From the NCBI GenBank assembly GCA_022822005.1, contig JAJECO010000061.1, forward strand, positions 1 through 64,000: a stretch of 64,000 nucleotides of DNA, in the 5' to 3' direction. The DNA is from Candidatus Poribacteria bacterium. Its GTDB lineage: Bacteria; Poribacteria; WGA-4E; PCPOR2b. Below, piece by piece: positions 45,579 to 54,206 of this stretch (within the stretch, counting starts at the first letter, position 1; each line of letters opens with the position of its first letter). A program made the position numbers and the translations under genes. The notes below the pieces were generated by a model, which was not told the origin of the DNA, ran no database searches, and was given only the letters and a program-made list of their open reading frames with translations.

Positions 45579-46415
45579 ATGACACCTGAGATTCAACGTG
45601 CGGCGCCCGATGTCAAGCCAACAATGACAGACCAAGCAGTTCTCGATTTCTGCAAAACCGGTTTTCTTAGTATTGAAGGCATAATCCCGGACGCAACCAA
45701 CCGATGGGTGACGGAGTATCTCGATCAGGAAGGTGCCACGCCAAATGGACTGGTTGGAGATCCGCGATACATTGAGGAAGTGCTATTGCATCCGGAGGTC
45801 GCAGGCGCAGCGCGATCGCTGCTGGGAGAAAATTTTCAGATGCCGGACTGGATGGCAAACCATCGTCTTATCGGACCGACGCTGGCGAAGCAGTGGCACG
45901 TTGACGGCGGTTCCGGCTTTGAGCGATCGTGTAATCTGCTCCAGGTTTTCTATATCCCGCAATCAAACACCAAAGAGATGGGGCCAACCCTATTTTTGCC
46001 GGGCTCTCACATTGTTCCCATCGCGAGGGAGGAACTAGATCATTTTGGTCACTTGGCAGGTCAAGCAGCGACGGTGGCACCAGCGGGGTCGGTATTTTTT
46101 ACCGCTTATTCAATTTGGCATCGACAATCCGAGAAGATCGATCAATCGACACGTAACCTGCTGAAGTGGGAGTTTTGGCGCACGGTTCCACCCAAACGGG
46201 ATTGGATTCTGGATCCCAGCTTCGATTTCGCCAATGCCGACTATTCGTACACCAACAGTTATCTTTGCGGTCCCACGCGGAAATGGCAATCGGTGTTGCG
46301 GGTGGCAGAGATGTTCTACTGGCTCTGTGGAATGAAGGATGAGTTCCACGTCGTTGGCGGATCTGGTTGGCCCTTCAGTGCCTCGGATCCAGGGCGATGG
46401 GCAACGTTGCAATGA
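45579..46415 (+). CDS. phytanoyl-CoA dioxygenase (PhyH) family protein
   Basis: Fe(II)/2-oxoglutarate oxygenase homologue of 278 residues. Metal ligands are His107-Val-Asp109 (KQWHVDGG) and His181 (SIWHRQSE), with Arg192 for the co-substrate. The family strand LPGSHIVP is present between them. It starts 5 bases after the unknown 120-residue gene and is probably translated by coupling. It is convergent with the TcuA-like gene, 30 bases apart, with no clear terminator. Confidence 0.87.
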   Translation: MTPEIQRAAPDVKPTMTDQAVLDFCKTGFLSIEGIIPDATNRWVTEYLDQEGATPNGLVGDPRYIEEVLLHPEVAGAARSLLGENFQMPDWMANHRLIGPTLAKQWHVDGGSGFERSCNLLQVFYIPQSNTKEMGPTLFLPGSHIVPIAREELDHFGHLAGQAATVAPAGSVFFTAYSIWHRQSEKIDQSTRNLLKWEFWRTVPPKRDWILDPSFDFANADYSYTNSYLCGPTRKWQSVLRVAEMFYWLCGMKDEFHVVGGSGWPFSASDPGRWATLQ

Positions 46416-46445
46416 GTTCCAACGAAACAACATAAGACGTTTGGC

Positions 46446-47924
46446 TCATTTTTTTCTTTGAAGCGCTTCTTCAGCAGCGTTAGTTCCAGAGATGCGCCCG
46501 AAAACCGTGCCAGCCATCATCCCTGCACCGGAGGGATAATTTCCATGCCATAATCCGCCTACCATCTCACCAGCAGCATAGAGTCCGGGGATAGGATAAT
46601 CCATGGTGTGGACCACCTGACAATCGGGTGTGACCCGCAGGCCACCAAAGGTGAAAGTCATGCCACATACCACCGGAAAGCCCTCGAAAGGAGGCGTATC
46701 TATGGGAAGCGCCCAGTTGGTTCGGGGTGGTGTGATGCCTATAGCACTTTTCCCGTCAAGTTTAAAGGGATTAAATTCGCCCTGCCGGATGGCAGCATTA
46801 AATTCACGCACGGTGTGAGTGAGTGCCGCGATGTCTTCGATGCCTAACCGTTCTGCAAGATTGTCCAAGGTGTTTGCTTTGAAACCGGTAGCTTTCTCGT
46901 ATCCCCTGATGACCTCTAACTGTCGATGCTTTTGGTCAAAAATTTGGAACGCTATCCCCTGAGGTTGAGCGAGTATGGCTCTCCCAATCTTCGCGTACGT
47001 GAGCCCCCGCCAAGTCTCTCCTTCGTCTATGAATCGATGCCCGTTGAGGTTGACCATTATCCCGAAGGGATAGGAATAGCGGCTCCAGAAATCTCCTCTG
47101 ATATCGGGACCGGGGACGTCGAAGGCTGGACGGTTTAGGTCTTGAGGTGAGGCGTGACAACTTGACCAGCTTCCATAGGGCAATGCCCCACTCTCCATTC
47201 CCATGGTGAGTCCGGCGCCGGTGTTGTAGGGAACCCCCCGCAGCTTGATAGCTTCCCACTCGGGACCGAGGTGCTGGGCACGCATTTCGGGATTGGATTC
47301 GAAGCTGCCGCAAGCCAGAACCACTGCTTCACCGTGGAAGTTACAGTAACCCTGCGATGTTTTTGCGCGTATTCCCGTTACCCTGCCTTGGGAGTCCTGA
47401 AGTAAGCCTATCGCACTGGTGTCGTAATACACAGATACGCCCATCTTCTCAGCTGTCCCGAACCATTGTTCTTGAAGGCTGTAACCGCCGCCCTTGAATG
47501 ATACCACGTTGGCAGACACCGGGTTGGCATAGGTTGGAACCCAAGTATGTCCGTGGGAACTCATCCACCGGACAGCCGAAGCAGCTTGAGAAACCAAAAC
47601 TTCCGCGAGTTCCGGGGCGCTCTTGCCTTCTGTGACGGTCATAATATCATCGTAGTAATCCGCAGCAGTGTACCTGCCAATCTTCTCAGCCATACGACGG
47701 AGATCTTCCGACGAGGTGCCGGACAGCAATGGCGTCAACCCGTCCATGCCGTCGTAAGGAAACCGCATGTGCACGGTCAGTGCGCTGTTTCCGCCTCGGT
47801 ATTGGCGTGGTGCCTTCTCGATAACCACGACCTCCGCTCCGCGCTCCCGTGCCGCTACAGCCGATGAAAGGGCGGCATTGCCAGCACCAACCACGATTAC
47901 CTGTGTCCAGACTTCAGTATCCAT
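46446..47924 (-). CDS. FAD-dependent oxidoreductase, tricarballylate dehydrogenase (TcuA)-like
   Basis: 492-residue flavoprotein of the fumarate reductase/succinate dehydrogenase family. The FAD loop is VVGAGNAALSSA (about 11-22), with VVVIEKAP for the ribose. The capping domain carries TFGGLRVTP. The C-terminal FAD motif is GLYAAGEMVGGLWHGNYPSG, close to TcuA, which oxidises tricarballylate to cis-aconitate. The usual electron-transfer partner TcuB is not adjacent, so the substrate may differ. A sugar-isomerase-like gene lies 12 bases upstream on the same strand, forming a two-gene unit. Confidence 0.85.
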   Translation of the reverse strand: MDTEVWTQVIVVGAGNAALSSAVAARERGAEVVVIEKAPRQYRGGNSALTVHMRFPYDGMDGLTPLLSGTSSEDLRRMAEKIGRYTAADYYDDIMTVTEGKSAPELAEVLVSQAASAVRWMSSHGHTWVPTYANPVSANVVSFKGGGYSLQEQWFGTAEKMGVSVYYDTSAIGLLQDSQGRVTGIRAKTSQGYCNFHGEAVVLACGSFESNPEMRAQHLGPEWEAIKLRGVPYNTGAGLTMGMESGALPYGSWSSCHASPQDLNRPAFDVPGPDIRGDFWSRYSYPFGIMVNLNGHRFIDEGETWRGLTYAKIGRAILAQPQGIAFQIFDQKHRQLEVIRGYEKATGFKANTLDNLAERLGIEDIAALTHTVREFNAAIRQGEFNPFKLDGKSAIGITPPRTNWALPIDTPPFEGFPVVCGMTFTFGGLRVTPDCQVVHTMDYPIPGLYAAGEMVGGLWHGNYPSGAGMMAGTVFGRISGTNAAEEALQRKK

Positions 47925-47936
47925 GACTTTTTCCGT

Positions 47937-48938
47937 TCAAGCCTGATTCGCTTTCCAACGTTTATGCAATTCCTCGGCTTCCCACCACGATGGCCCCTTC
48001 GGTTCTTCTAACACCATCGGTTGGATAAATGCCGCGGTCTTTTTCAAGCCCTCCTCAATTTCGATGTACTCGCTCTCCATCTCAAGTGAGAGGATACCTT
48101 CGTAGCCCAGGAAGCGCAGCGTCGTGATGACCTCGCGCCAAGTCTGATCATCGTGTCCCCAACCGGGCAGCGTAAACGACCAGCCGCGCTGTTCGGGATG
48201 AATTGAGTCCGTTGAGTCAAACAGTCCATGGAGCCGGGCATTGGGCTCGTGGATGAGGGTGTCCTTGAGATGAACGTTTTCGATGAGGTCGCCGAGGTAG
48301 TGCATCGCTGCAAAAGGATCAATACCCTGGACCCACATATGCGAGATGTCGAAGTTGCAGGCAACGACCGGACCAATTTCATCACGCAGCCGCATCAGTT
48401 TCGCCGGTGTATGGATCATATCGAGAATTTGCATCTCAAAACACAGGGTCACGCCATGATCCGAGGCAATCTTCCCATGCTCTGTCCAGTACGGGATAAG
48501 TCTCTTTTCCCACTGCCATTCCAGTGCTTCAGGAAAACCTTCCTTATCGGTGTTGACAATCCAGTTAGGAGATGTGTCTCCCTCCGCTCCCTCGGGCACC
48601 CCGGCAACTACAACCAAACGAGTAACGCCGATCTTTTCCATCAGTGCACACGCCTGTTGAAATTGACGGGAATATTCTGCGGCAACCTGCGTATCTGGCG
48701 ATAGCGGAGCACCGTGGGCAGCGAATGAGTAGATTTCAAGACCGTGCTTGGCATAGATTTCAAGCCAGCGACGACGTTCTCCTTCGTCTGCGACTAATGT
48801 ATCCACGTCGCAGTACCGCGTAAGATCGGTTTCGGTTGCATCTACCTCGACTGCCTTTACTCCAAGTTTTTGACAGAATTTAAGGCCCGCTTCAAATCCA
48901 AATTTCATGATGAAAAATGTATTGATCCCAAGTTTCAT
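47937..48938 (-). CDS. sugar phosphate isomerase/epimerase family protein
   Basis: 333 residues, xylose-isomerase-like TIM barrel. Metal-site strands are CFEMQILDM (Glu), VVACNFDISHMWVQG (Asp/His), IENVHLKDT (His) and LSLEMESEY (Glu), the complete set for this fold. Members isomerise or epimerise keto sugars, cleave sugar-derived acids or act as endonuclease IV relatives; the reaction here is unknown. AAGGAG precedes the ATG. It is first in a transcript with the TcuA-like gene. Confidence 0.87.
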   Translation of the reverse strand: MKLGINTFFIMKFGFEAGLKFCQKLGVKAVEVDATETDLTRYCDVDTLVADEGERRRWLEIYAKHGLEIYSFAAHGAPLSPDTQVAAEYSRQFQQACALMEKIGVTRLVVVAGVPEGAEGDTSPNWIVNTDKEGFPEALEWQWEKRLIPYWTEHGKIASDHGVTLCFEMQILDMIHTPAKLMRLRDEIGPVVACNFDISHMWVQGIDPFAAMHYLGDLIENVHLKDTLIHEPNARLHGLFDSTDSIHPEQRGWSFTLPGWGHDDQTWREVITTLRFLGYEGILSLEMESEYIEIEEGLKKTAAFIQPMVLEEPKGPSWWEAEELHKRWKANQA

Positions 48939-49256
48939 GTGACCCGCTCCTTCCCCGTAAAATGAATGACTTTGTGTGGTTTTTCATCTCCTAAGTTTTT
49001 ATTCTAGTCCATACCCTAACGGTTGCCACGAGAGGGTGTAACCATTATACGCGTCCACTAAGCGATGTCAATAAGAAATGCTTGATCGTGGGGCGCAGAC
49101 TGGAGTGACGCGCAACGCTGGAATCTGTGATGTAAAGATCTATGACTACCGTATATCTCTCACTTTTTTATTGCCCGCTGGGGGATGATATGATATGATG
49201 CGATTACGCTATAATATGAGTATCGGACGAATAACTTCAAATGGAGGAGAACATCA
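48939..49256. other. divergent intergenic region
   Basis: 318 bases between the divergent isomerase and Tm-1-like genes. I see no coding potential and no RNA gene. It holds the plus-strand promoter at 49171-49199 and a run of TGATA repeats (49187-49200). A minus-strand promoter should also be here but is not clear. Confidence 0.45.
49171..49199 (+). promoter_or_regulatory. promoter of the 49257-58084 gene series
   Basis: TTGCCC (49171-49176), a 17-base spacer and TATGAT (49194-49199), followed by a second TATAAT at 49210-49215 without a matching -35. The start would be near 49206, about 50 bases before the ATG. Confidence 0.45.
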
Positions 49257-50471
49257 ATGGCAAAAACGGTTGGCATCGTTGGAACGTTGGACACAAAAGG
49301 TATGGAATTTCAGTTTATAAAAGAACAGATCGAGGCGAGCGGCACCGCCACATGCGTTGTCAACACAGGTATTTTGGGAGATTCACACTTTGCCCCTGAT
49401 GTCTCCGCCGGTGAGGTTGCGGAAGCAGGGGGCACGTCACTACAAGCCCTTCAAGATGGAGGAGACCGTGGCGTGGCTGTGGCGGCGATGGCGGAAGGCG
49501 CAGCGAAGATTATCGCCGAATTGCAATGTGATGGAAAGATTGATGGCGTGATCTCGCTTGGTGGCTCAGCCGGGACCACAATCGGAACAACAGCGATGCG
49601 TGCGGTTCCTGTTGGTGTGCCAAAGATCATGGTTTCAACCTTGGCTTCCGGCGATACAAGTCCCTATGTGGATACGAAGGACATCTCAATGATGTATTCT
49701 GTCGTGGATATTGCGGGTATCAACAGCCTATCGCGACAGATCTTAGCAAACGCAGCCGGCGCTATCGTGGGCATGGTTAATGCGGAAGTACCAGCGGCAG
49801 AGGACAAGCCGTTGATCGGTGCTACAATGTTCGGTGTAACCACGCCATGTGTGACCAAGGCGCGTGAATTGCTTGAAGATGCCGGTTACGAGGTCCTCGT
49901 CTTTCATGCCACCGGCGCCGGTGGTCGGGCAATGGAGGATCTGGTCAAAGGTGGATTTATCGTCGGCGTACTCGATGCTACGACGACAGAACTTGCCGAT
50001 GAACTGGTCGGAGGAGTTTTGAGTGCGGGCCCAGACCGCTTGGAAGCAGCGGGTGATCTTGGGGTGCCCCAGGTAGTTGCGCCGGGCGCGTTAGACATGG
50101 TCAACTTCGGGCCTCCCGATACGGTGCCAGAACAGTTCAGCGATCGGACATTCTACCAGCACAACCCAACGGTAACACTGATGCGAACGACAGTTGAGGA
50201 GAACGCCGAACTGGGCAAGATTATGGGACAGAAGTTAAGCCAAGCCAAAGGACCCACGACGGTGATAATTCCAAAGCAGGGAGTCTCGGCAATCGATAAA
50301 GAAGGACAACCTTTCTACTCAGCGGAAGCAGAGGCAGCTTGGATCGAAAATCTGAAGGCGAATCTTGAGGACAACGTTACATTAATCGAAATGGACAACC
50401 ACATCAACGACGATGCCTTTGCGACGAAGTTGGTGGAAACGTTGTTGGCAAGCTTGGACGGTGATGCGTAG
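49257..50471 (+). CDS. Tm-1-like ATP-binding domain protein (UPF0261)
   Basis: 404 residues of the UPF0261 family, related to the N-terminal domain of the tomato Tm-1 resistance protein. Seen are IVGTLDTKG at the start, VISLGGSAGTTIGT, KIMVSTLASGDTSPYV and DIAGINSLSRQIL, then FHATGAGGRAMEDLV and the C-terminal IPKQGVSAID. Many bacteria place it beside sugar-acid or aromatic catabolic genes, but its reaction is not settled. GGAGGAGA precedes the ATG. It is first of a series of seven plus-strand genes with gaps of 10 to 78 bases. Confidence 0.92.
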   Translation: MAKTVGIVGTLDTKGMEFQFIKEQIEASGTATCVVNTGILGDSHFAPDVSAGEVAEAGGTSLQALQDGGDRGVAVAAMAEGAAKIIAELQCDGKIDGVISLGGSAGTTIGTTAMRAVPVGVPKIMVSTLASGDTSPYVDTKDISMMYSVVDIAGINSLSRQILANAAGAIVGMVNAEVPAAEDKPLIGATMFGVTTPCVTKARELLEDAGYEVLVFHATGAGGRAMEDLVKGGFIVGVLDATTTELADELVGGVLSAGPDRLEAAGDLGVPQVVAPGALDMVNFGPPDTVPEQFSDRTFYQHNPTVTLMRTTVEENAELGKIMGQKLSQAKGPTTVIIPKQGVSAIDKEGQPFYSAEAEAAWIENLKANLEDNVTLIEMDNHINDDAFATKLVETLLASLDGDA

Positions 50472-50505
50472 TGCCTGAGTGCCTTACGGATGAAAGGAAA
50501 ATGAC

Positions 50506-51189
50506 ATGCCTCTTACACCAGTTCTCTCACGGCAACAAACCCAGCGTTATTGTGAAGACAATTTCCTGCTGGTATCAGGGTTGATTCCGGACGCTATCGC
50601 GGAGCGAGCAGAAGCGGCAATGTGGCGGTGGATCGGGCTTCAACCCGACGATCCAGAATCGTGGGAGAACGCGCACCCTCCGGAAACATGCCAAGATCCT
50701 GATGTCCTTGCTGTCTATACGCCACAACTCCTAACCGCCGCGGCCCAACTTGGCGAGGGCGACATGGCTCCCGACGTTTACCGTCCACCGCAGGGTGTAC
50801 GACCCATCAATGTGTTCCCACAGACGGGTGAATGGGAACCACCGGGATCGCATATTGACCACGCCATCAAGGAGCACGGACACAAAACATTCCCCCCCGC
50901 CTTTCGCGTTGCAACCCTCACCTATCTGATTGACGTAGAACCCCACGGCGGCGGTACGATCGTTTGGCCGGGGTCTCGTGACAAAATTGAGGCACTGGCT
51001 CGTAGCGATCCTGCCCGTTACGAATATATGTGGGTTCTCAATCAGGAATATGACCGCGAGGAACTGGGGAGCTGCGTGGAGTTAACCCCCAAACGCGGGG
51101 ATGTGCTCTTCTATCACGTCTTCTGTGCTCATTCTGGTAGTAAAAACGTTGGACGAGTCCCCCGTTTTGCCCTCCCCTGTAAATGGTAA
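50506..51189 (+). CDS. short PhyH-like Fe(II)/2-oxoglutarate oxygenase
   Basis: 227 residues, the shortest PhyH-like protein here. Metal ligands are His116-Ile-Asp118 (PPGSHIDHA) and His209 (VFCAHSGSKN), with Arg220 for 2-oxoglutarate. A central strand TIVWPGSRDK takes the place of the usual PGSH. GAAAGGAAAA lies 5-10 bases before the ATG. The C-terminus is cut short compared with the other copies, ending within ten residues of the Arg, but the core is complete. It stands 34 bases after the Tm-1-like gene. Substrate unknown. Confidence 0.75.
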   Translation: MPLTPVLSRQQTQRYCEDNFLLVSGLIPDAIAERAEAAMWRWIGLQPDDPESWENAHPPETCQDPDVLAVYTPQLLTAAAQLGEGDMAPDVYRPPQGVRPINVFPQTGEWEPPGSHIDHAIKEHGHKTFPPAFRVATLTYLIDVEPHGGGTIVWPGSRDKIEALARSDPARYEYMWVLNQEYDREELGSCVELTPKRGDVLFYHVFCAHSGSKNVGRVPRFALPCKW

Positions 51190-51267
51190 TAGCATAAAAA
51201 AAGGGAACAAAATTGCCCAGCTATACAGCGTATTCTGACAGATAGAATCAATGGAGGTTTTCAGTTA

Positions 51268-52089
51268 ATGACACCCGAGCAGAGATACCTATTTGATGTT
51301 ACCGGATATTTACACCTAGAAAATGTGCTTACGGGAGATGCATTGCAAGAAACCCAAGAAGCGATTGATCGATATATCCAAACGCCAGAGAATGAACTCC
51401 CGCCCGGATTCGAGATCCAAGGGCTCCATCAACACGGCTTTGCATTCGATAAATGCCTTGAAGCCTTGACGCTCCATCCGGTTACATGGCCAATTGTCAA
51501 GGAACTGACCTTTGACAAACCGCGTTTTGCCAGAGGATCGCTCAAACGGGAACAACACACAGACTGGAAAGGCGGGGAGCGGGCACGTACGAACCCAGGT
51601 GGGCTGCACTGCGCCCGAGATGACTACGGTTGGTACAGTACCCTTTATAAGGTCAAGGACGGGCAGATCTATTGTGATGACTTTGTCGCCTTCTTCTATT
51701 TTACCGATGTTTACCCCGGCGACGGCGGGTTGATTGTGATCCCCGGTTCTCACAAGAGTGAGTTTCAGCGTCCAAAAGATTTATTGACCCTTGACGAAGG
51801 GGATGGATTTGATCCAGAGCCAGATCCAGTGTTTACGAATATCACCGCACGGGCGGGGGATGTCATAATTATATCGGAGCTCCTCACCCACGGTGTCTTG
51901 CGATGGAGACCCACGGATCGAGACCGTCGTATACTGGTCCTGCGCTACAAGCCGCAGTATATGGGGACGCATAGGTTCCCACAGCCGATCCTAGACCGGT
52001 TGTCACCAGAGACGCTTGAACTGGTTGCATCAGCGGGGTTCCAACATACCAAAGAAATCGTTAAACAGGACATCGTTCATCTCTCTTGA
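51268..52089 (+). CDS. PhyH family protein with His-x-Ala in place of His-x-Asp, copy 1
   Basis: 273 residues with the PhyH fold: VTGYLHLENVL at the start, FYFTDVYPGDGGLIVIPGSH in the core, and the distal His208 (LLTHGVL) with Arg220 or Arg221. The first metal motif should be His-x-Asp/Glu but reads His114-Cys-Ala116. In Fe/2-oxoglutarate halogenases such as SyrB2, also of the PhyH fold, an Ala or Gly at this position makes room for chloride. Two Asp residues follow (118, 119) and could substitute as ligand. The ATG follows GGAGG by 9 bases. Adjacent copy at 52104. Confidence 0.8.
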   Translation: MTPEQRYLFDVTGYLHLENVLTGDALQETQEAIDRYIQTPENELPPGFEIQGLHQHGFAFDKCLEALTLHPVTWPIVKELTFDKPRFARGSLKREQHTDWKGGERARTNPGGLHCARDDYGWYSTLYKVKDGQIYCDDFVAFFYFTDVYPGDGGLIVIPGSHKSEFQRPKDLLTLDEGDGFDPEPDPVFTNITARAGDVIIISELLTHGVLRWRPTDRDRRILVLRYKPQYMGTHRFPQPILDRLSPETLELVASAGFQHTKEIVKQDIVHLS

Positions 52090-52103
52090 GGCGGAGGTTC
52101 TCA

Positions 52104-52922
52104 ATGACACCGAAACAAAGGTATCTCTTTGATGTGACAGGTTATCTTCACCTAAGGAATGTGCTCGGTCCCGAGGAACTTCAAAATGCACAAGAAGCCA
52201 TTGAGCGATGCCGTCAGACACCGCCGGACCAACTTCCGCCCGGTATCGAAAAGCAGGGGGAGGGGTTTTCGTACGGTTTTTCGTTTGATAAAGCCTTGGA
52301 AGCGTTGACGCTCCATCCGGTAACTTGGCACATGATAAAAGAGCTGACCGGTGGAAAACCACGTCTTAACCGGGGAACGCTTGCTATCAATACGCACGAA
52401 AAGCGTCAGCTAACCCGCTTCCACTGCGCTCGGGAAGACCTCGGTTGGATTACTCGGCGCTATGAGGTTAAGGATGGGCAGGTTTTCGCCAATGATCTTG
52501 TGGCTTTCTTCTATTTTACTGACGTGTTTCCCGGCGATGGTGGATTGGTTGTGATTCCGGGGTCTCACAAGAGCGAATTCGAGCGTCCGGACGGTCTGTT
52601 TTTCCCAGATCCTGATGACCCTGATCCTGAACTACATCCAGCAATGACAAATATCACACCTCGCGCTGGCGATGTGGTGCTGATTTCGGAGCTTCTCACG
52701 CATGGGGTTTTGGTCTGGAAACCAACTGATCGAGATCGCCGTTTCCTAATTCTACGGTACAAAACCCAGTACTTTGAGGATGCATCGGGGGACACGAATC
52801 CGGTTCCCGAGGAGGTACTCGCGAGACTGGCGCCAGAGACACGAGAGCTAACTGAGCCTGCGTTTTATACAGATATCAAGGAGATTGCCAAACAGGATAG
52901 AGTTGCGCTGACGATTGACTAA
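52104..52922 (+). CDS. PhyH family protein with His-x-Ala in place of His-x-Asp, copy 2
   Basis: 272 residues, paralogue of the preceding protein: 29 of the first 40 residues are identical. Again His107-Cys-Ala109 replaces the usual His-x-Asp, with the distal His200 (LLTHGVL) and Arg212 kept. Conservation of the Ala in both copies argues against a chance loss. Glu111 and Asp112 follow the motif and could act as ligands instead. The frame is open to a TTG at 52086, but GGAGG lies 6 bases before the ATG at 52104. It begins 14 bases after copy 1, so the two are co-expressed. Confidence 0.8.
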   Translation: MTPKQRYLFDVTGYLHLRNVLGPEELQNAQEAIERCRQTPPDQLPPGIEKQGEGFSYGFSFDKALEALTLHPVTWHMIKELTGGKPRLNRGTLAINTHEKRQLTRFHCAREDLGWITRRYEVKDGQVFANDLVAFFYFTDVFPGDGGLVVIPGSHKSEFERPDGLFFPDPDDPDPELHPAMTNITPRAGDVVLISELLTHGVLVWKPTDRDRRFLILRYKTQYFEDASGDTNPVPEEVLARLAPETRELTEPAFYTDIKEIAKQDRVALTID

Positions 52923-52963
52923 CCGGGTAAGGACTATTTTCCATTCCAGAATAGGAGACCACC

Positions 52964-54196
52964 ATGAAAATCACCGATATTGAATGTATCCCAATTGTTA
53001 TGCCACTTGCGGAACGCTACAGCGATCACCACGGTCGTGTCCGCATGGGCGATATTGATGAACACCTCGTTGTCAAGGTTCACACAGATAATGGACTGAT
53101 CGGCTACGGCGATTATGAAGATGATCCTAATCCAATTCCACAGTCGATTATCGACACACTCATCGGGCGCAGCCCGTTCGACTTTCTCCATAATAATTTT
53201 AATATGGCACTCGGCATGGCGCTCTATGATGTGATGGGGAAACACCTCGGCGTGCCGGCTTACAAGCTGATGGGGCAAAAAGTGCGCGATGCTGTGTCTG
53301 TGGCAGCGTGGACAAGACCATGTCCGCCGGAGGTTTTTGCCAGCGAAATCCAACGCGCTGCCTCGGAGGGTTATACCATCTTTAAGATGCACTCCGGTGA
53401 ATTATGGGATGTGATTGAGCAGACCCGTCTTGCCGCAGAGGTCGCGCCGCCCGGATTCAAGATTCACTGGGACTTCAACCACAACCGGAGCTTGGCAGTG
53501 GTTCTACCAATCATCAATGAATTGGAGAAGAACCACCCGATTGTCGGTTACATCGAAGACCCGCTGCCTTGGACGGATATTGATGGTTGGCGGAAACTGC
53601 GCGAGAAAACACGCCTTCCGCTCATCATGCACGTTCCTCAACTCGGTGGCATTCAAGAAGTCATCCAAGGTTGCGCCGATATCTACATGATCGGAGGGGG
53701 AATTGGTACGACCCTGATGAAGGGATTTGCGTATGGACAGGCAAATATCCAAGCGCTCCTCCAACAGAGCGGTGGTACACTGATGAAAGCGTTGACGCTG
53801 CACCAAGCGGCTGTCCTGCCGAGCGCAACCGCCCATACGATAAACCTCGACGACCAATACTCAGAGGATATAACAGCGGAGCGCATTCCAGTGATTGAAG
53901 GATTTTCCCCTGTGCCTGAAAAGCCCGGACTCGGTTTTGAGGTGGACGAAGATGCCATCGCACGATTTGCCTCAGGGACACCGTTGACAACAGGGAGAAT
54001 CATCGGCATTTTGTCCCTGCCCGGTGGTCACAAATTTTACACCCCTCGCTCCTTAAGTGTCGCAAGGTTGACGGGCCATGAGGAAGGTGCGATACGGGGA
54101 ATTAACTTCGAGAAATGGGAAGACGATGGTTCGTCCGAATTTAATCGTATCTATGAACGGGTGGAGCGGGAAGGTTCGTTCATGGCAGATAAATAG
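52964..54196 (+). CDS. enolase-superfamily protein with altered third metal ligand
   Basis: 410 residues, mandelate racemase/muconate lactonizing enzyme group. The KxH motif (Lys141-Met-His143), Asp170 (HWDFN) and Glu198 (YIEDP) are in place. At the end of the next strand, where the third acidic metal ligand is expected, the sequence reads LPLIMHVPQLGG with His223. A further His (280) lies in LTLHQAAVLPS. Magnesium binding by two carboxylates and a His, or a non-catalytic role, are both possible. It differs strongly from the galactonate-dehydratase-like protein at 9701. AGGAGACC precedes the ATG. An SDR gene follows 10 bases later. Confidence 0.85.
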   Translation: MKITDIECIPIVMPLAERYSDHHGRVRMGDIDEHLVVKVHTDNGLIGYGDYEDDPNPIPQSIIDTLIGRSPFDFLHNNFNMALGMALYDVMGKHLGVPAYKLMGQKVRDAVSVAAWTRPCPPEVFASEIQRAASEGYTIFKMHSGELWDVIEQTRLAAEVAPPGFKIHWDFNHNRSLAVVLPIINELEKNHPIVGYIEDPLPWTDIDGWRKLREKTRLPLIMHVPQLGGIQEVIQGCADIYMIGGGIGTTLMKGFAYGQANIQALLQQSGGTLMKALTLHQAAVLPSATAHTINLDDQYSEDITAERIPVIEGFSPVPEKPGLGFEVDEDAIARFASGTPLTTGRIIGILSLPGGHKFYTPRSLSVARLTGHEEGAIRGINFEKWEDDGSSEFNRIYERVEREGSFMADK

Positions 54197-54206
54197 GAGA
54201 GAAAAA

